Notes under the pieces: model-generated
The model's database searches: none
Told to the model about the DNA's origin: nothing
Seen by the model: only the letters and a program-made list of their open reading frames with translations
DNA from: Stenotrophomonas sp. SAM-B
GTDB lineage: Bacteria; Pseudomonadota; Gammaproteobacteria; Xanthomonadales; Xanthomonadaceae
NCBI RefSeq assembly: GCF_013387485.1
Contig: NZ_JABBXB010000011.1
Coordinates: 1 to 64,000, forward strand
Direction of reading: 5' to 3'
Length of the DNA stretch: 64,000 nt
Program-made: the position numbers and the translations under genes
Part shown: piece by piece, positions 20,475 through 30,507 of the stretch
Position numbering within the stretch: the stretch's first letter is position 1
Layout of the letters: every line of letters starts with the position of its first letter

Positions 20475-20990
20475 GTGCCTACGTCCGGTGGATCAGAATC
20501 CAGTTTCCACCGAAGCTTGGCGAAGAGGAAGGTGGGGTCGCACGACGCGCTGGACAACCTGCGCACTTGGACCCAGCCGGGCAAAGGTCAGCGCCGCTAT
20601 GACTACGACGGCAGCAACCGCCTCACCGTCGTGCGCAACGCCGGCGGTGCGGCCATCATCGGCCTGGGCTACGACGTGCAGGGCAACCTGTCGCTCAAGA
20701 ACGGGCAGGGCTACCAGTTTGACTTCGGTAACCGGCTGCGCGTGGCAACCTCGCTGGAGCGCTACCGGTACGACGGCGACGGCCGCCGCAGTTCGGTGAT
20801 CGATGCGGGCAGCGGCAAGAATCGGCACTACCTGTACAGCCAGGGTGGTGCACTGGCGTATTTATGGGATCAGGGGACGGGCGGGCGCGCGCAGTGGATC
20901 CAGTTGACTGTCTGGTGGCGAGCTGCGTATACGCTGTACGGCGCTGGCATGGGGATCGCTGCATCCTCATCGTCTCGCGCAGATGACTAA
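20475..20990 (+). pseudogene. Rhs core fragment copy 3, internally deleted, no tip
   Basis: The core sequence enters at about 20528 (same GTCGCACGACGCGC junction as copy 2) and follows copies 1 and 2 to AYLWDQGTGGRAQWIQL near 20910. There an internal deletion joins the CTGGTGGC segment to the GCGTACACGCCGTATGG segment, removing about 110-120 bp, and the frame ends at GMGIAASSSSRADD. The tip boundary and toxin are absent. It is a decayed cassette. The 20313-20524 stretch upstream holds nothing I recognise. Confidence 0.8.
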
Positions 20991-21030
20991 GGGAGTACTT
21001 CTGCAGGGATCCCGTAGCTTGGAGGAATCG

Positions 21031-21540
21031 ATGTTCATGGAAAAGTTCGTGGGTGTGGGACTCATGCTGTTTGCAGTCGTACTGCTGGGATGTCAGCAGC
21101 GAGCCGCCCCCATCGGGGAAAACCAGGATTGCGGTAGTACAGTCGAAACGCCATGTCGCGCGAGTTTTCGATCACTTGCGGCAAGTCCTTCGTCTTACGA
21201 AGAAAGGGTGGTTCGATTAGAGGGGTATCTGACGGTAGAGCGAGAGACGTTCGTTCTTTATTCGTCGAAGGAGTTGTTCGAGGCGGGAGTCCAGGAAGAG
21301 GTGGCTGTCAAGTTGCGAGGTCCCATTGAAGCTCAAGAGAGGATATTCAATCAGCATGCCTATTCCTGGGTCTCGCTGGTGGGAAAGTTCATGGCTAGGC
21401 AAACTGATGGAACAACAGAGGATCTTCTTTTGGGTGAGGTGCACGCGCCGCTGGTAGTTCGGCCCCTGCGATCTCTTGGTCCACCAGCAAAGCGCACGTT
21501 CGGAGACGTGATTCTTGACATGGAGGACCTTGGGAAATAA
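21031..21540 (+). CDS. Lipoprotein of unknown function, candidate orphan immunity
   Basis: A 169-residue predicted lipoprotein: MFMEKFVGVGLMLFAVVLLGCQQ has a hydrophobic core and lipobox LLGC. The mature part contains paired cysteines (QDCGSTVETPC) and a beta-rich middle (YEERVVRLEGYLTVERETFVLYSSKE). The ATG at 21031 was chosen for the GGAGG 6 nt upstream. It directly follows the third Rhs fragment, so it could be an immunity lipoprotein guarding the periplasm, but it may equally be an unrelated envelope protein. Confidence 0.6.
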   Translation: MFMEKFVGVGLMLFAVVLLGCQQRAAPIGENQDCGSTVETPCRASFRSLAASPSSYEERVVRLEGYLTVERETFVLYSSKELFEAGVQEEVAVKLRGPIEAQERIFNQHAYSWVSLVGKFMARQTDGTTEDLLLGEVHAPLVVRPLRSLGPPAKRTFGDVILDMEDLGK

Positions 21541-21644
21541 TGGTGTTGCTGCTCCAGAGTGATGTCGCCTTGTTCTTGAGTTTTTAGTCTGAGGAGGCAG
21601 GCGGACGTCCATGGCAGCCACCGATCGGCGTCTACGCCTGCGGG

Positions 21645-21821
21645 AACCGCCGCCCTGGAGTAAGCTCCGGACGTGATTACCCGCAGAGGGGGGAAGTGCC
21701 GGCGCCGGGGGATACGGCTAGGGCGGCCCCGGGATGTCCGTCGAGTAATCGCAAGGGGGCGTACGCGTATCGGCCGTGGGTCGAAGCGGCGCAGCACGGC
21801 ACCACGTGAAAGGGGGAGCAC
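21645..21821 (+). promoter_or_regulatory. Long 5' leader shared with 16612-16790
   Basis: The 177 bp directly before the 21822 gene contain conserved blocks (GAGTAAGCTCCGGACGTGATT, GAGTAATCGCAAGGGGGCGT) also found in the degenerate copy at 16612, and a GGGGGAG ribosome-binding site 5 nt before the ATG. Conservation outside coding sequence suggests a promoter or structured 5' UTR. Confidence 0.45.
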
Positions 21822-22316
21822 ATGGCGTACATCCATGCCAAGACGGTCGCTGGCCGTCAGGAAATCGAGGATCGTGCGCGGCGCCTGCCGCCGGCGCTGC
21901 GATCCATTCTGCTGATGGTCGATGGTCAGCGCGATGACACCGCGTTGACCGCGCTGTTGCCGGGCCTCCGTGCGCCGGACGATGCGCTGGCGCAGCTCTC
22001 GGCGATGGGCCTGATCGAGATCGTCGGCGGCAGTGCCGCACCGGTCGTCGCCGCGGCGCTGACCGCCGGGCGCGAGCAGGACCCGGAGCTCTACAAGCGT
22101 CTGTACGACTGGATGAGCGAATCGGTGCGCAGGCACCTTGGTCTCAAGGGCTATTTCATGCAGTTGAAAGTCGAGCGTTGCACCGATGCCGGCAGCCTGG
22201 AGAAACTGTGGCCGGACATGGCCGCCGCGATCAGCAAGGCGAAAAGCCCGGCGCTGGCGAATCGCTGGCTGGAAGAGACGCGCGCGCTGCTGCAGAGCGA
22301 GCCCGTGATCGCCTGA
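21822..22316 (+). CDS. Conserved hypothetical protein
   Basis: A 164-residue protein (MAYIHAKTVAGRQEIEDRARRLPPALRSILLMVDGQRDDTALTALL...). The N-terminal half reads like a small helical or winged-helix domain (RSILLMVDGQRDDTAL, LSAMGLIEIV); the C-terminal half is helical (YKRLYDWMSESVRRHLGLKGYFMQLKVERC). No signal peptide or membrane segment. High GC and codon use match the core genome, so it is not part of the AT-richer tip array. I cannot assign a function. Confidence 0.7.
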   Translation: MAYIHAKTVAGRQEIEDRARRLPPALRSILLMVDGQRDDTALTALLPGLRAPDDALAQLSAMGLIEIVGGSAAPVVAAALTAGREQDPELYKRLYDWMSESVRRHLGLKGYFMQLKVERCTDAGSLEKLWPDMAAAISKAKSPALANRWLEETRALLQSEPVIA

Positions 22317-22388
22317 GACGGTACGTCGACGGCGGCCAGGCAGCACGCTGTTTAGAATGCGTGCTGTTTCGTGTGCGGGAGAGTAGCG

Positions 22389-23450
22389 ATGGTGGATGAG
22401 ATCGAGGACGACGGCGCACCCGGGTGGGATGCCATCGATGCCGCGTTGAAGGCGGTGTATCCCACGCAGGCGCCGCAGCATTACGGCCCGGTGCTGCGCT
22501 CGCTGCTCGGTGGCGAGGATCCGCTGGACGGCATCAGCGCGTACTGGAACGATGCGCCGCTGCCGCACTGGCACTTCGTCAGCTACGGCTTCTCCGAGCT
22601 GTATGAAAAGGAGAGCGATGATCCTGACACCAGTGGCTACGGCTTCGAGCTGAGCTTCCGGGTTGCCGCCGCGGCGGGCAGCGAGCCGCCGGCGTGGGCG
22701 ATGAACTTCCTGCAGAACCTGGCGCGCTACGTGTTCGCCAACGGCAAGGTGTTCCAGCAGGGCCACTACCTCAATGCAGGCGGGCCGATCGCCGCCGACA
22801 CCGATACGTTGCTGCGGCACATCGCCTTCCTGCGCGACCCGCAGCTGCCGCCGCGCGAGACGCCCAACGGGTCGCTGGAGTTCCTGCAGGTGGTCGGGCT
22901 GACCGATGACGAGATGGATGCGGTGAAGCGCTGGTCGACCACCGGCGTGCTCGAGACGCTGCTGCCGAAGATGCCGCTGTGGATCACCGATATCGCGCGT
23001 GGCTCGTTGCTGGACGACCCCGCGCTCGCTGCCGCGGTGGCCGAGGGCGCGGCACGCGAAGGCTCGCAGACGGCCTATCTGTTCCTGGAAAAGCTGGGTT
23101 GGTCGGTGCAGGGCGAGGGCGCTGGGCAGCAGTTGACCATAACGCTGGGCGCGCGTCAGGTGGAATCGCTGCTCGCGCTGCTGCCGGCGCGGTTGCTGTT
23201 CGGGCAGCCGTTGACGCTGGTCAGCAACGATCGGCAGATCACGCTGTCGCCGGCGGCCGCCAATGCACTGGTGGTCGAGGGCGATGCGCTGGAATGCCAG
23301 CTGGCACCGGCCACGGTGCAGGCGCTGGTCGCCACGGTCATGCCGCGCCGTGGCACCTATGCGATCCCGGGCTGGCCGGCGCTGCAGGTGGTGGTGGAGC
23401 CGAGCGAACTGCGCGATGCCGAGGGCACTGTGGTCGAGATCGTTGGCTGA
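22389..23450 (+). CDS. SUFU (suppressor of fused) domain protein
   Basis: A 353-residue cytoplasmic protein. Residues about 10-190 have the SUFU pattern: GWDAIDAALKAVYP, HYGPVLRSLLGGEDPLDGISAYW, PHWHFVSYGFSELYEKE, YGFELSFRV, WAMNFLQNLARYVFANGKVFQQGHYL and LEFLQVVGLTDDEM. Bacterial SUFU proteins are known as immunity proteins in polymorphic toxin systems, and this gene lies about 0.85 kb beyond the Rhs array, which makes that role plausible. The ATG at 22389 has GGGAGAG upstream. GC content is core-like, so it may be an old resident. Confidence 0.85.
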   Translation: MVDEIEDDGAPGWDAIDAALKAVYPTQAPQHYGPVLRSLLGGEDPLDGISAYWNDAPLPHWHFVSYGFSELYEKESDDPDTSGYGFELSFRVAAAAGSEPPAWAMNFLQNLARYVFANGKVFQQGHYLNAGGPIAADTDTLLRHIAFLRDPQLPPRETPNGSLEFLQVVGLTDDEMDAVKRWSTTGVLETLLPKMPLWITDIARGSLLDDPALAAAVAEGAAREGSQTAYLFLEKLGWSVQGEGAGQQLTITLGARQVESLLALLPARLLFGQPLTLVSNDRQITLSPAAANALVVEGDALECQLAPATVQALVATVMPRRGTYAIPGWPALQVVVEPSELRDAEGTVVEIVG

Positions 23451-23472
23451 TCGCCGCCCGCGCTGGAAACGA

Positions 23473-23500
23473 AAAAGCCCGGCACTGCCGGGCTTTTTCT
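23473..23500 (+). terminator. Intrinsic terminator after SUFU gene
   Basis: AAAAAGCCCGGCA / TGCCGGGCTTTTT forms a strong hairpin with T-tracts on both strands. It lies between convergent genes and can serve both. Confidence 0.9.
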
Positions 23501-23525
23501 TGTACGTCTAGATCACACGCACCGG

Positions 23526-24137
23526 TCAGTTCAGGCCTTCGGCCTTCAGCACTGCCTGCACGCCGGTATCGGCTTCCATGCGCTGCTTGAAGGCGGCAAG
23601 GTTGTCCAGGCCGCTCAGGTCGATCTTCGCGCCTGCAGCCCAGCGCAGGGTGATGTAGAAGTACGGATCGGCGAAGCTGCGGAAGCCGGCCAGCCAAGGG
23701 CGGTCGGCCAACTGCGCATCGGCGCGCTCGAACAGGGCGCGCAGGCGCTTGCGGGCGGCGGCGCGGAGCGCGTCGTACTGGGTGTCGTCTTCGATGAAGG
23801 TGCCCGGCCCGAACAGCGGCTTGAACGCCGGGTGCAGGTCGGAGTTGACGAAGGACAGCCAACGGGTGGCTTCGGCGCGCTGCTTCGGGCTGCCGTCACC
23901 GGTCAGGCCGGCCTGCGGGTAGGTATCGGCGATGTAGCCCATGATGGCCGCGTTCTGGGTCAGCACGAAATCGCCATCGACCACCACCGGCACCGAGCCG
24001 GCCGGATTGAGGGCCAGGAACGGCGGCGCCTTCAGGGTGTCCTTGTCGAGCAGTTCCACCTCGAACGGCTGGCCGGTCCACTGCAGGGCGATGTGATCGG
24101 CGGTGGAGCAGGCTCCGGGCTTGCTGTACAGCTTCAT
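23526..24137 (-). CDS. Glutathione S-transferase (beta-class-like)
   Basis: Conjugates or reduces substrates with glutathione in the cytoplasm. The 203-residue product has an N-terminal thioredoxin-fold domain, MKLYSKPGACSTADHIAL, with the beta-class Cys10, the cis-proline segment GSVPVVVDGD and the glutathione-contacting LTQNAAIMGYIAD. The helical C-terminal domain includes the N-capping region RPWLAGFRSFADPYFY. Monocistronic as far as can be seen, and the palindrome at 24215 lies upstream of its start. Confidence 0.93.
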   Translation of the reverse strand: MKLYSKPGACSTADHIALQWTGQPFEVELLDKDTLKAPPFLALNPAGSVPVVVDGDFVLTQNAAIMGYIADTYPQAGLTGDGSPKQRAEATRWLSFVNSDLHPAFKPLFGPGTFIEDDTQYDALRAAARKRLRALFERADAQLADRPWLAGFRSFADPYFYITLRWAAGAKIDLSGLDNLAAFKQRMEADTGVQAVLKAEGLN

Positions 24138-24214
24138 GGGAACTCCGTTGCGGATGGGTGGAAGGTGAGCCGCCCACTATTCCAGAGCCGGCCCCGCATC
24201 CTCAACGGTATGGC

Positions 24215-24231
24215 CGTAACAGATCGTTACG
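24215..24231. promoter_or_regulatory. CGTAAC-AGATC-GTTACG palindrome
   Basis: A perfect 6-bp inverted repeat with a 5-bp centre lies 78 bp upstream of the GST start and overlaps the stop codon of the SleB-like gene. It could be an operator for the GST gene. It resembles the GTTAC/GTAAC palindrome at 3074. Confidence 0.35.
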
Positions 24232-24685
24232 ACGCGCGTGGCTTGAGTTTCTGCACGCGGTAGAAGGTGTGATCGCCGATCGTGGCCACCTGGTAGGCAT
24301 TGCGCCAGCTCGGGTTGGCGATCGCCAGGGCCGCGAAGTGGCTGGCGCCGGGCACGATCTCCTTGCGCTCACCGGCCGGCAGGGCCCAGTTGCGTTCGGC
24401 GTCGAAGGCGACGGTCATCGCTTCCTGCCAGGCATCGGCGTTGCCGAGCTGGGTGCCGGGCGCGACGATGGTCGGGGCGAACTGCTTGCGCGCGGTCACC
24501 ACCTGGCACATCGAGTCGCCCCAGAGGCCGCTGTCCAGGCGGCGCAGCGCCACTTCCGCGACGGCTTGCTGGCCGCGCAGGGTCTGGTCACGCGCTTCGA
24601 GGTAGACGGTCGTGCTCAGGCACAACGAATCGGCGGCAGGCTGCGGCAACAACTGTGACAGCCAGAGAATCCAGGCCAGTTTCAT
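24227..24685 (-). CDS. SleB-like cell wall hydrolase
   Basis: Predicted exported peptidoglycan hydrolase of the Hydrolase_2/SleB family. The 152-residue product has a short hydrophobic N-terminus (MKLAWILWLSQLLPQPAAD) and the family core LSTTVYLEARDQTLRGQQAVAEVALRRL with the catalytic Glu, followed by CQVV...KQFAP and a C-terminal VPGASHFAAL..PSWRN..QVATIGDHTFYR. The ATG at 24685 was chosen because AAGGAG lies 7 nt upstream; the longer frame extends into non-homologous sequence. It is small for the family, essentially the catalytic domain alone. Confidence 0.85.
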   Translation of the reverse strand: MKLAWILWLSQLLPQPAADSLCLSTTVYLEARDQTLRGQQAVAEVALRRLDSGLWGDSMCQVVTARKQFAPTIVAPGTQLGNADAWQEAMTVAFDAERNWALPAGERKEIVPGASHFAALAIANPSWRNAYQVATIGDHTFYRVQKLKPRAS

Positions 24686-24977
24686 AAATCTCCTTGCTCC
24701 GTGTGGGCCGCACCTGGCTGTTCCATCCGATCGTGCGGACGGGGCGTGGGTACGACTTGGCGTCATGGGGAGGCGACCATCGGGGCCGCCCGGGGGCGGA
24801 CCCGAAAGAAGACGTGGGGTCCGCGCGCTCACTCGAACTGGGTGGTGAGCGGGAAAGTTGGCGCACGATAGGGGGGGATTTCCCAATACATCCTGAACCC
24901 GAAAGCTTGACATTCAGGTTCGAAGGTGGGGCTGAATCGGCGGTTCAGCCCCGTATTCAGGTCCGTTTGGACCCGGA

Positions 24978-27116
<2,139 letters not shown>

Positions 27117-27728
27117 TTATGGCGCGACGGCGGCCGGCCCAGGCTTGCGGATGCCGAACAGCGGCAGGGTGACCCCACACAGCGGGCCGATCAGCAGGGC
27201 GAAAGCGAGGGTGCCCACGCCGACGTTGCCGCCCAGCCACCAGCCGATCAGCAGCACGGTGCCTTCGATCGCGCTGCGCACGATCCAGATCGGCCAGCCG
27301 GTGCGGGCATGCAGGCCGGTCATCAGGCCGTCGCGGGGGCCGGGGCCGAAGCGCGCGCCGATGTACAGGCCGGTGGCGAGCGCGACCAGCAGCAGGCCGC
27401 AGACGAACATCGGGATCTGCCAGGCCAGGCCATGCACCTCCGGCAGCAGCCACAGCCCGAACTGCGCGCTGGGGCCGATCAGCATCACGTTGAGTACGGT
27501 GCCCAGGCCGGGCTTCTGCCGGATCGGCCACCACAGCAACAGCACCAGCGCGCCGATCACATTGGTGGCCACGCCGAAGGACAGCGGCGTCTGCAGCGCG
27601 ATGCCCTGGGAAAGCACATCCCAGGGCGCCACCCCGATCGCCGCGCGGATCATCACCGCCGCGCCGAAGCCGTACAGGAACAGACCGAGCAGGAGTTGCA
27701 GCAGGCGCAGGGGCAGGGACGTGGGCAT
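27117..27728 (-). CDS. YczE/YitT-type membrane protein
   Basis: A 203-residue integral membrane protein with about five helices. The opening LLGLFLYGFGAAVMIRAAIGVAPWDVLSQG and the signature RFGPGPRDGLMTGLHARTGWPIWIVR match the YczE-like family, whose biochemical role is not established. The ATG at 27728 (MPTSLPLRLLQ) gives a start directly before the first helix. It lies between two oxidoreductase genes on the same strand; about 100 bp on each side leaves co-transcription uncertain. Confidence 0.8.
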   Translation of the reverse strand: MPTSLPLRLLQLLLGLFLYGFGAAVMIRAAIGVAPWDVLSQGIALQTPLSFGVATNVIGALVLLLWWPIRQKPGLGTVLNVMLIGPSAQFGLWLLPEVHGLAWQIPMFVCGLLLVALATGLYIGARFGPGPRDGLMTGLHARTGWPIWIVRSAIEGTVLLIGWWLGGNVGVGTLAFALLIGPLCGVTLPLFGIRKPGPAAVAP

Positions 27729-27825
27729 GGCGGATTCACCGGAAGGGCCACTGACTGTAGGCGGCACCGGGCGCCGCCGACAGATACAGATGAAGGCGAA
27801 TGCGCGCTGACACGTTGCCGCGCGA

Positions 27826-28851
27826 CTACCCCCAGCCGGACAGCACCAGCTTGCCGATCACGCCGCCACCTTCCAGCTGGCGGTGCGCTTCGCGCAGGTT
27901 CGCGGCATTGATCGTGCCCAGGTGCGTGTGCGCGGTCGTGCGCAGCTCGCCGGCGTCGATCAGGCTGGCCGCACGGCTGAGGATGCGGTGCTGCTCGATC
28001 ATGTCCCCGGTCTGGAAACGCGCGCGCGCGAACATGAACTCCCAATGGATGCCGATGCACTTGGCTTTGTAGGGATCGCCGATGCGCAGCGGCCCGCGTG
28101 GCTCGACGATCAGGCCGACATGCCCCTGCGGTGCCAGCAGCTCGCCCAGGGTCTCCCAGTAATGATCGGTATCGGCAAGGTTGAGCGCGACCTGCACCTG
28201 CGCAATGCCCAGTGCCTGCAGCTGGGCAGCCAGTGGCTGGCGATGATCGATCACGTGGTCGGCGCCCATCTGCAGGCACCACGCGCGGGTTTCCTCGCGC
28301 GAGGCGGTCGCGATCACGGTGAAGCCGGCATGCCGTGCCAGCTGGATGGCGATCGAACCGACACCGCCGGCGCCGCCGATGATCAGCAGGTGCTGGCCGC
28401 GATGGCGGCTGTCTTCAAAGTGCAGCGGCATGCGCTGGAACAGCAGTTCCCAGGCGGTCAGCGTGGTCAACGGCAACGCCGCGGCCTCGGCGAAATCCAG
28501 CGTGGTGGGTTTGCGTCCGACCAGCCGCTCGTCCACCCAGTGATATTGCGCATTGCAACCGGAGCGGGTGACATCGCCGGCGTAATACACCTCGTCGCCC
28601 GCGGCGAAGGCGGTGACGTCGGGACCTACGGCTTCAACGACGCCGGCCGCGTCGTAGCCCAGCACGCGCGGCGGATCCTCCAGCTGCGCGCGCGGGGCGC
28701 GCTGTTTGGTGTCCACGGGATTGACCGAAACAGCGTGTACCCGCACCAGCAGGTCACGTCCCTGCGGGCTGCCGGGCGGGGCGATGCTGAGGTCCTGCAG
28801 CGCGGCGGGGTCTTCAATCGGCAGATACTGGGTCAATCCCACGGCTTTCAT
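27826..28851 (-). CDS. Zinc-type alcohol dehydrogenase-like / quinone oxidoreductase
   Basis: Medium-chain dehydrogenase/reductase, NADPH-dependent quinone or enone reductase type. The 341-residue product has the GroES-like domain (VSVNPVDTKQR, VLGYDAAGVVEAVG), LPLTTLTAWELLFQR and the nucleotide-binding loop IIGGAGGVGSIAIQLAR. The catalytic zinc cysteine of classical alcohol dehydrogenases is replaced in the NPVDTK motif, as in zinc-independent members. The natural substrate is unknown. Confidence 0.9.
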   Translation of the reverse strand: MKAVGLTQYLPIEDPAALQDLSIAPPGSPQGRDLLVRVHAVSVNPVDTKQRAPRAQLEDPPRVLGYDAAGVVEAVGPDVTAFAAGDEVYYAGDVTRSGCNAQYHWVDERLVGRKPTTLDFAEAAALPLTTLTAWELLFQRMPLHFEDSRHRGQHLLIIGGAGGVGSIAIQLARHAGFTVIATASREETRAWCLQMGADHVIDHRQPLAAQLQALGIAQVQVALNLADTDHYWETLGELLAPQGHVGLIVEPRGPLRIGDPYKAKCIGIHWEFMFARARFQTGDMIEQHRILSRAASLIDAGELRTTAHTHLGTINAANLREAHRQLEGGGVIGKLVLSGWG

Positions 28852-29223
28852 ATCGGCTCCGGAACGGGGGAATCTTCCCCATCATACGGATCACGACGTC
28901 GCTGTTTTTGCGCTGAATCAAGGCGCAATCGCGATTTGAACCCTAACGTGAAAAATGTGTCGTGACGCCGCCTGAATTGCGCAAAACCCTTGTCATTGCT
29001 GGGTCTTGCGGAATTTCATCAACCTGTATAGGGTGCCACCAGCTGGACCCGGTAGAGGTCTGGCGGTCGTCTTCACATGTTACGGGACTGTTAACATCAC
29101 CTTCACTCGCCTGAGCATAATGTTCGCGGCGGTGGCGTGCTGAATCGGCAGTCTGAAAACGACGCAGTAGTGCTGGCCCATGCCTCTACCGGTTTCATAC
29201 CCCCGAAATAGGAGCTGTACTCA
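28852..29223 (+). promoter_or_regulatory. Upstream region of the OmpA-family gene
   Basis: About 370 bp without a gene, markedly AT-richer than the coding DNA. A TTAACA (29091-29096) and CATAAT (29116-29121) could form a promoter, though the 19-bp spacer is long. An 8-bp palindrome TGTTAACA (29090-29097) overlaps the -35 and could be an operator. A weaker TTGTCA...TATAGG pair lies near 28990-29030. The long leader (about 100 nt) ends in AGGAGC before the ATG. Confidence 0.45.
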
Positions 29224-30315
29224 ATGAACAAGAAGATCCTTACTGCCGCGCTGCTGGGCGGTCTGGCTTTCGCCCAGGCTGCATCGGCGCAGGATTTTGA
29301 CGACCGCTGGTACCTGACCGGTTCGGCCGGCTTCAACTTCCAGGATAGCGACCGTCTGACCAACGACGCTCCGTTCGTTACCCTGGGCCTCGGTAAGTTC
29401 ATCAGCCCCAACTGGTCGCTGGATGGCGAGCTGAACTACCAGAACCCGAACTTCGATGCCAACCAGGATCTGAACTGGAGCCAGTACGGCGCGTCCGTCG
29501 ATCTGCGTCGCCACTTCATCCAGGAAGGCCGCGGCTGGAACCCGTACCTGCTGTTCGGCCTGGGTTACCAGAAGTCGGAAGAAGAGTACGCAGCGCTGAA
29601 CACCAACGGTCCGCGTGAGCGCAAGGACGGCAACTTCGCCGCCAAGCTCGGCGTCGGTCTGCAGACCACCTTCGAAAAGCGCGTCGCCGTGCGTGCCGAA
29701 GTGGCCTACCGCGCTGACTTCGACGACCAGAGCATTGCTGCTCCGAGCGAAGACTGGTTCGGCGACGTGCTGGCTTCGGTCGGTGTCGTGATCCCGCTGG
29801 GCCCGGCCCCGGTCGCTGCCGTGCCGGCTCCGGCTCCGGTTGCTCCGAGCTGCGCCGATCTGGATGACGACGGTGACGGCGTCAACAACTGCGACGACAA
29901 GTGCCCGAACTCGCAGCCGGGTCAGACCATCGGTCCGGACGGTTGCCCGGTCCCGGTGTCGATCGATCTGAAGGGCGTGAACTTCGACTTCGATAAGTCG
30001 AACCTGCGTCCGGACGCGGTTGCGATCCTGAGCGAAGCTTCGGAAATCCTGAAGCGTTACCCGGATCTGCGCGTTGAAGTGGCCGGTCACACCGATTCCA
30101 AGGGTTCCGACGCTTACAACCAGAAGCTGTCCGAGCGTCGTGCCACCTCGGTGTACAACTACCTGACCCAGAACGGCGTTGACGCTTCGCGTCTGGTCGG
30201 TCCGATCGGTTACGGCGAGAGCCGCCCGATTGCGCCGAACACCAACCCGGATGGTTCGGATAACCCGGAAGGCCGCGCCAAGAACCGTCGTACCGAGCTG
30301 AACGTCCAGAACTAA
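29224..30315 (+). CDS. ompA: OmpA-family outer-membrane porin
   Basis: Major outer-membrane protein that tethers the outer membrane to peptidoglycan. The 363-residue product has a signal peptide ending AQAASA, an N-terminal beta-barrel of about 190 residues, an Ala/Pro linker (GPAPVAAVPAPAPVAP) and a Ca-binding thrombospondin-type repeat with four cysteines (CADLDDDGDGVNNCDDKCPNS). The C-terminal OmpA domain follows (NFDFDKSNLRPDAVAIL, VAGHTDSKGSDAYNQKLSERRA, GYGESRPIAPN). The arrangement is OprF-like. Strong AGGAGC ribosome-binding site and its own terminator suggest high monocistronic expression. Confidence 0.95.
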   Translation: MNKKILTAALLGGLAFAQAASAQDFDDRWYLTGSAGFNFQDSDRLTNDAPFVTLGLGKFISPNWSLDGELNYQNPNFDANQDLNWSQYGASVDLRRHFIQEGRGWNPYLLFGLGYQKSEEEYAALNTNGPRERKDGNFAAKLGVGLQTTFEKRVAVRAEVAYRADFDDQSIAAPSEDWFGDVLASVGVVIPLGPAPVAAVPAPAPVAPSCADLDDDGDGVNNCDDKCPNSQPGQTIGPDGCPVPVSIDLKGVNFDFDKSNLRPDAVAILSEASEILKRYPDLRVEVAGHTDSKGSDAYNQKLSERRATSVYNYLTQNGVDASRLVGPIGYGESRPIAPNTNPDGSDNPEGRAKNRRTELNVQN

Positions 30316-30342
30316 TCCTTCTGGCAGTACAGTCTCACCAAG

Positions 30343-30374
30343 CAGGGCCCGGCATTGCCGGGCCCTGTTTTTTT
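30343..30374 (+). terminator. Intrinsic terminator after ompA
   Basis: AGGGCCCGGCA / TGCCGGGCCCT stem with a minimal loop followed by a run of seven T residues. Confidence 0.92.
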
Positions 30375-30507
30375 GTGTGTCCGGGGCGGTTGGATCCCGG
30401 AAATCGACAATAAATCCAACAAGTTGCCGTATTCATTGAAGGTGGCGCTTGAAAGACGTTGTGGCGCTGTTAAACTCGCCGCGTCGACCCCTTCCTGGAT
30501 GCATCCC

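Noticed and set aside
20313..20524. Possible gene between the orphan immunity and Rhs copy 3
   Set aside because: Only a short frame that runs out of frame into the Rhs copy; no start with a ribosome-binding site and no recognisable protein.
14171..21540. A complete type VI secretion locus
   Set aside because: No vgrG, PAAR, tss genes or full-length Rhs N-terminus are present in the window.
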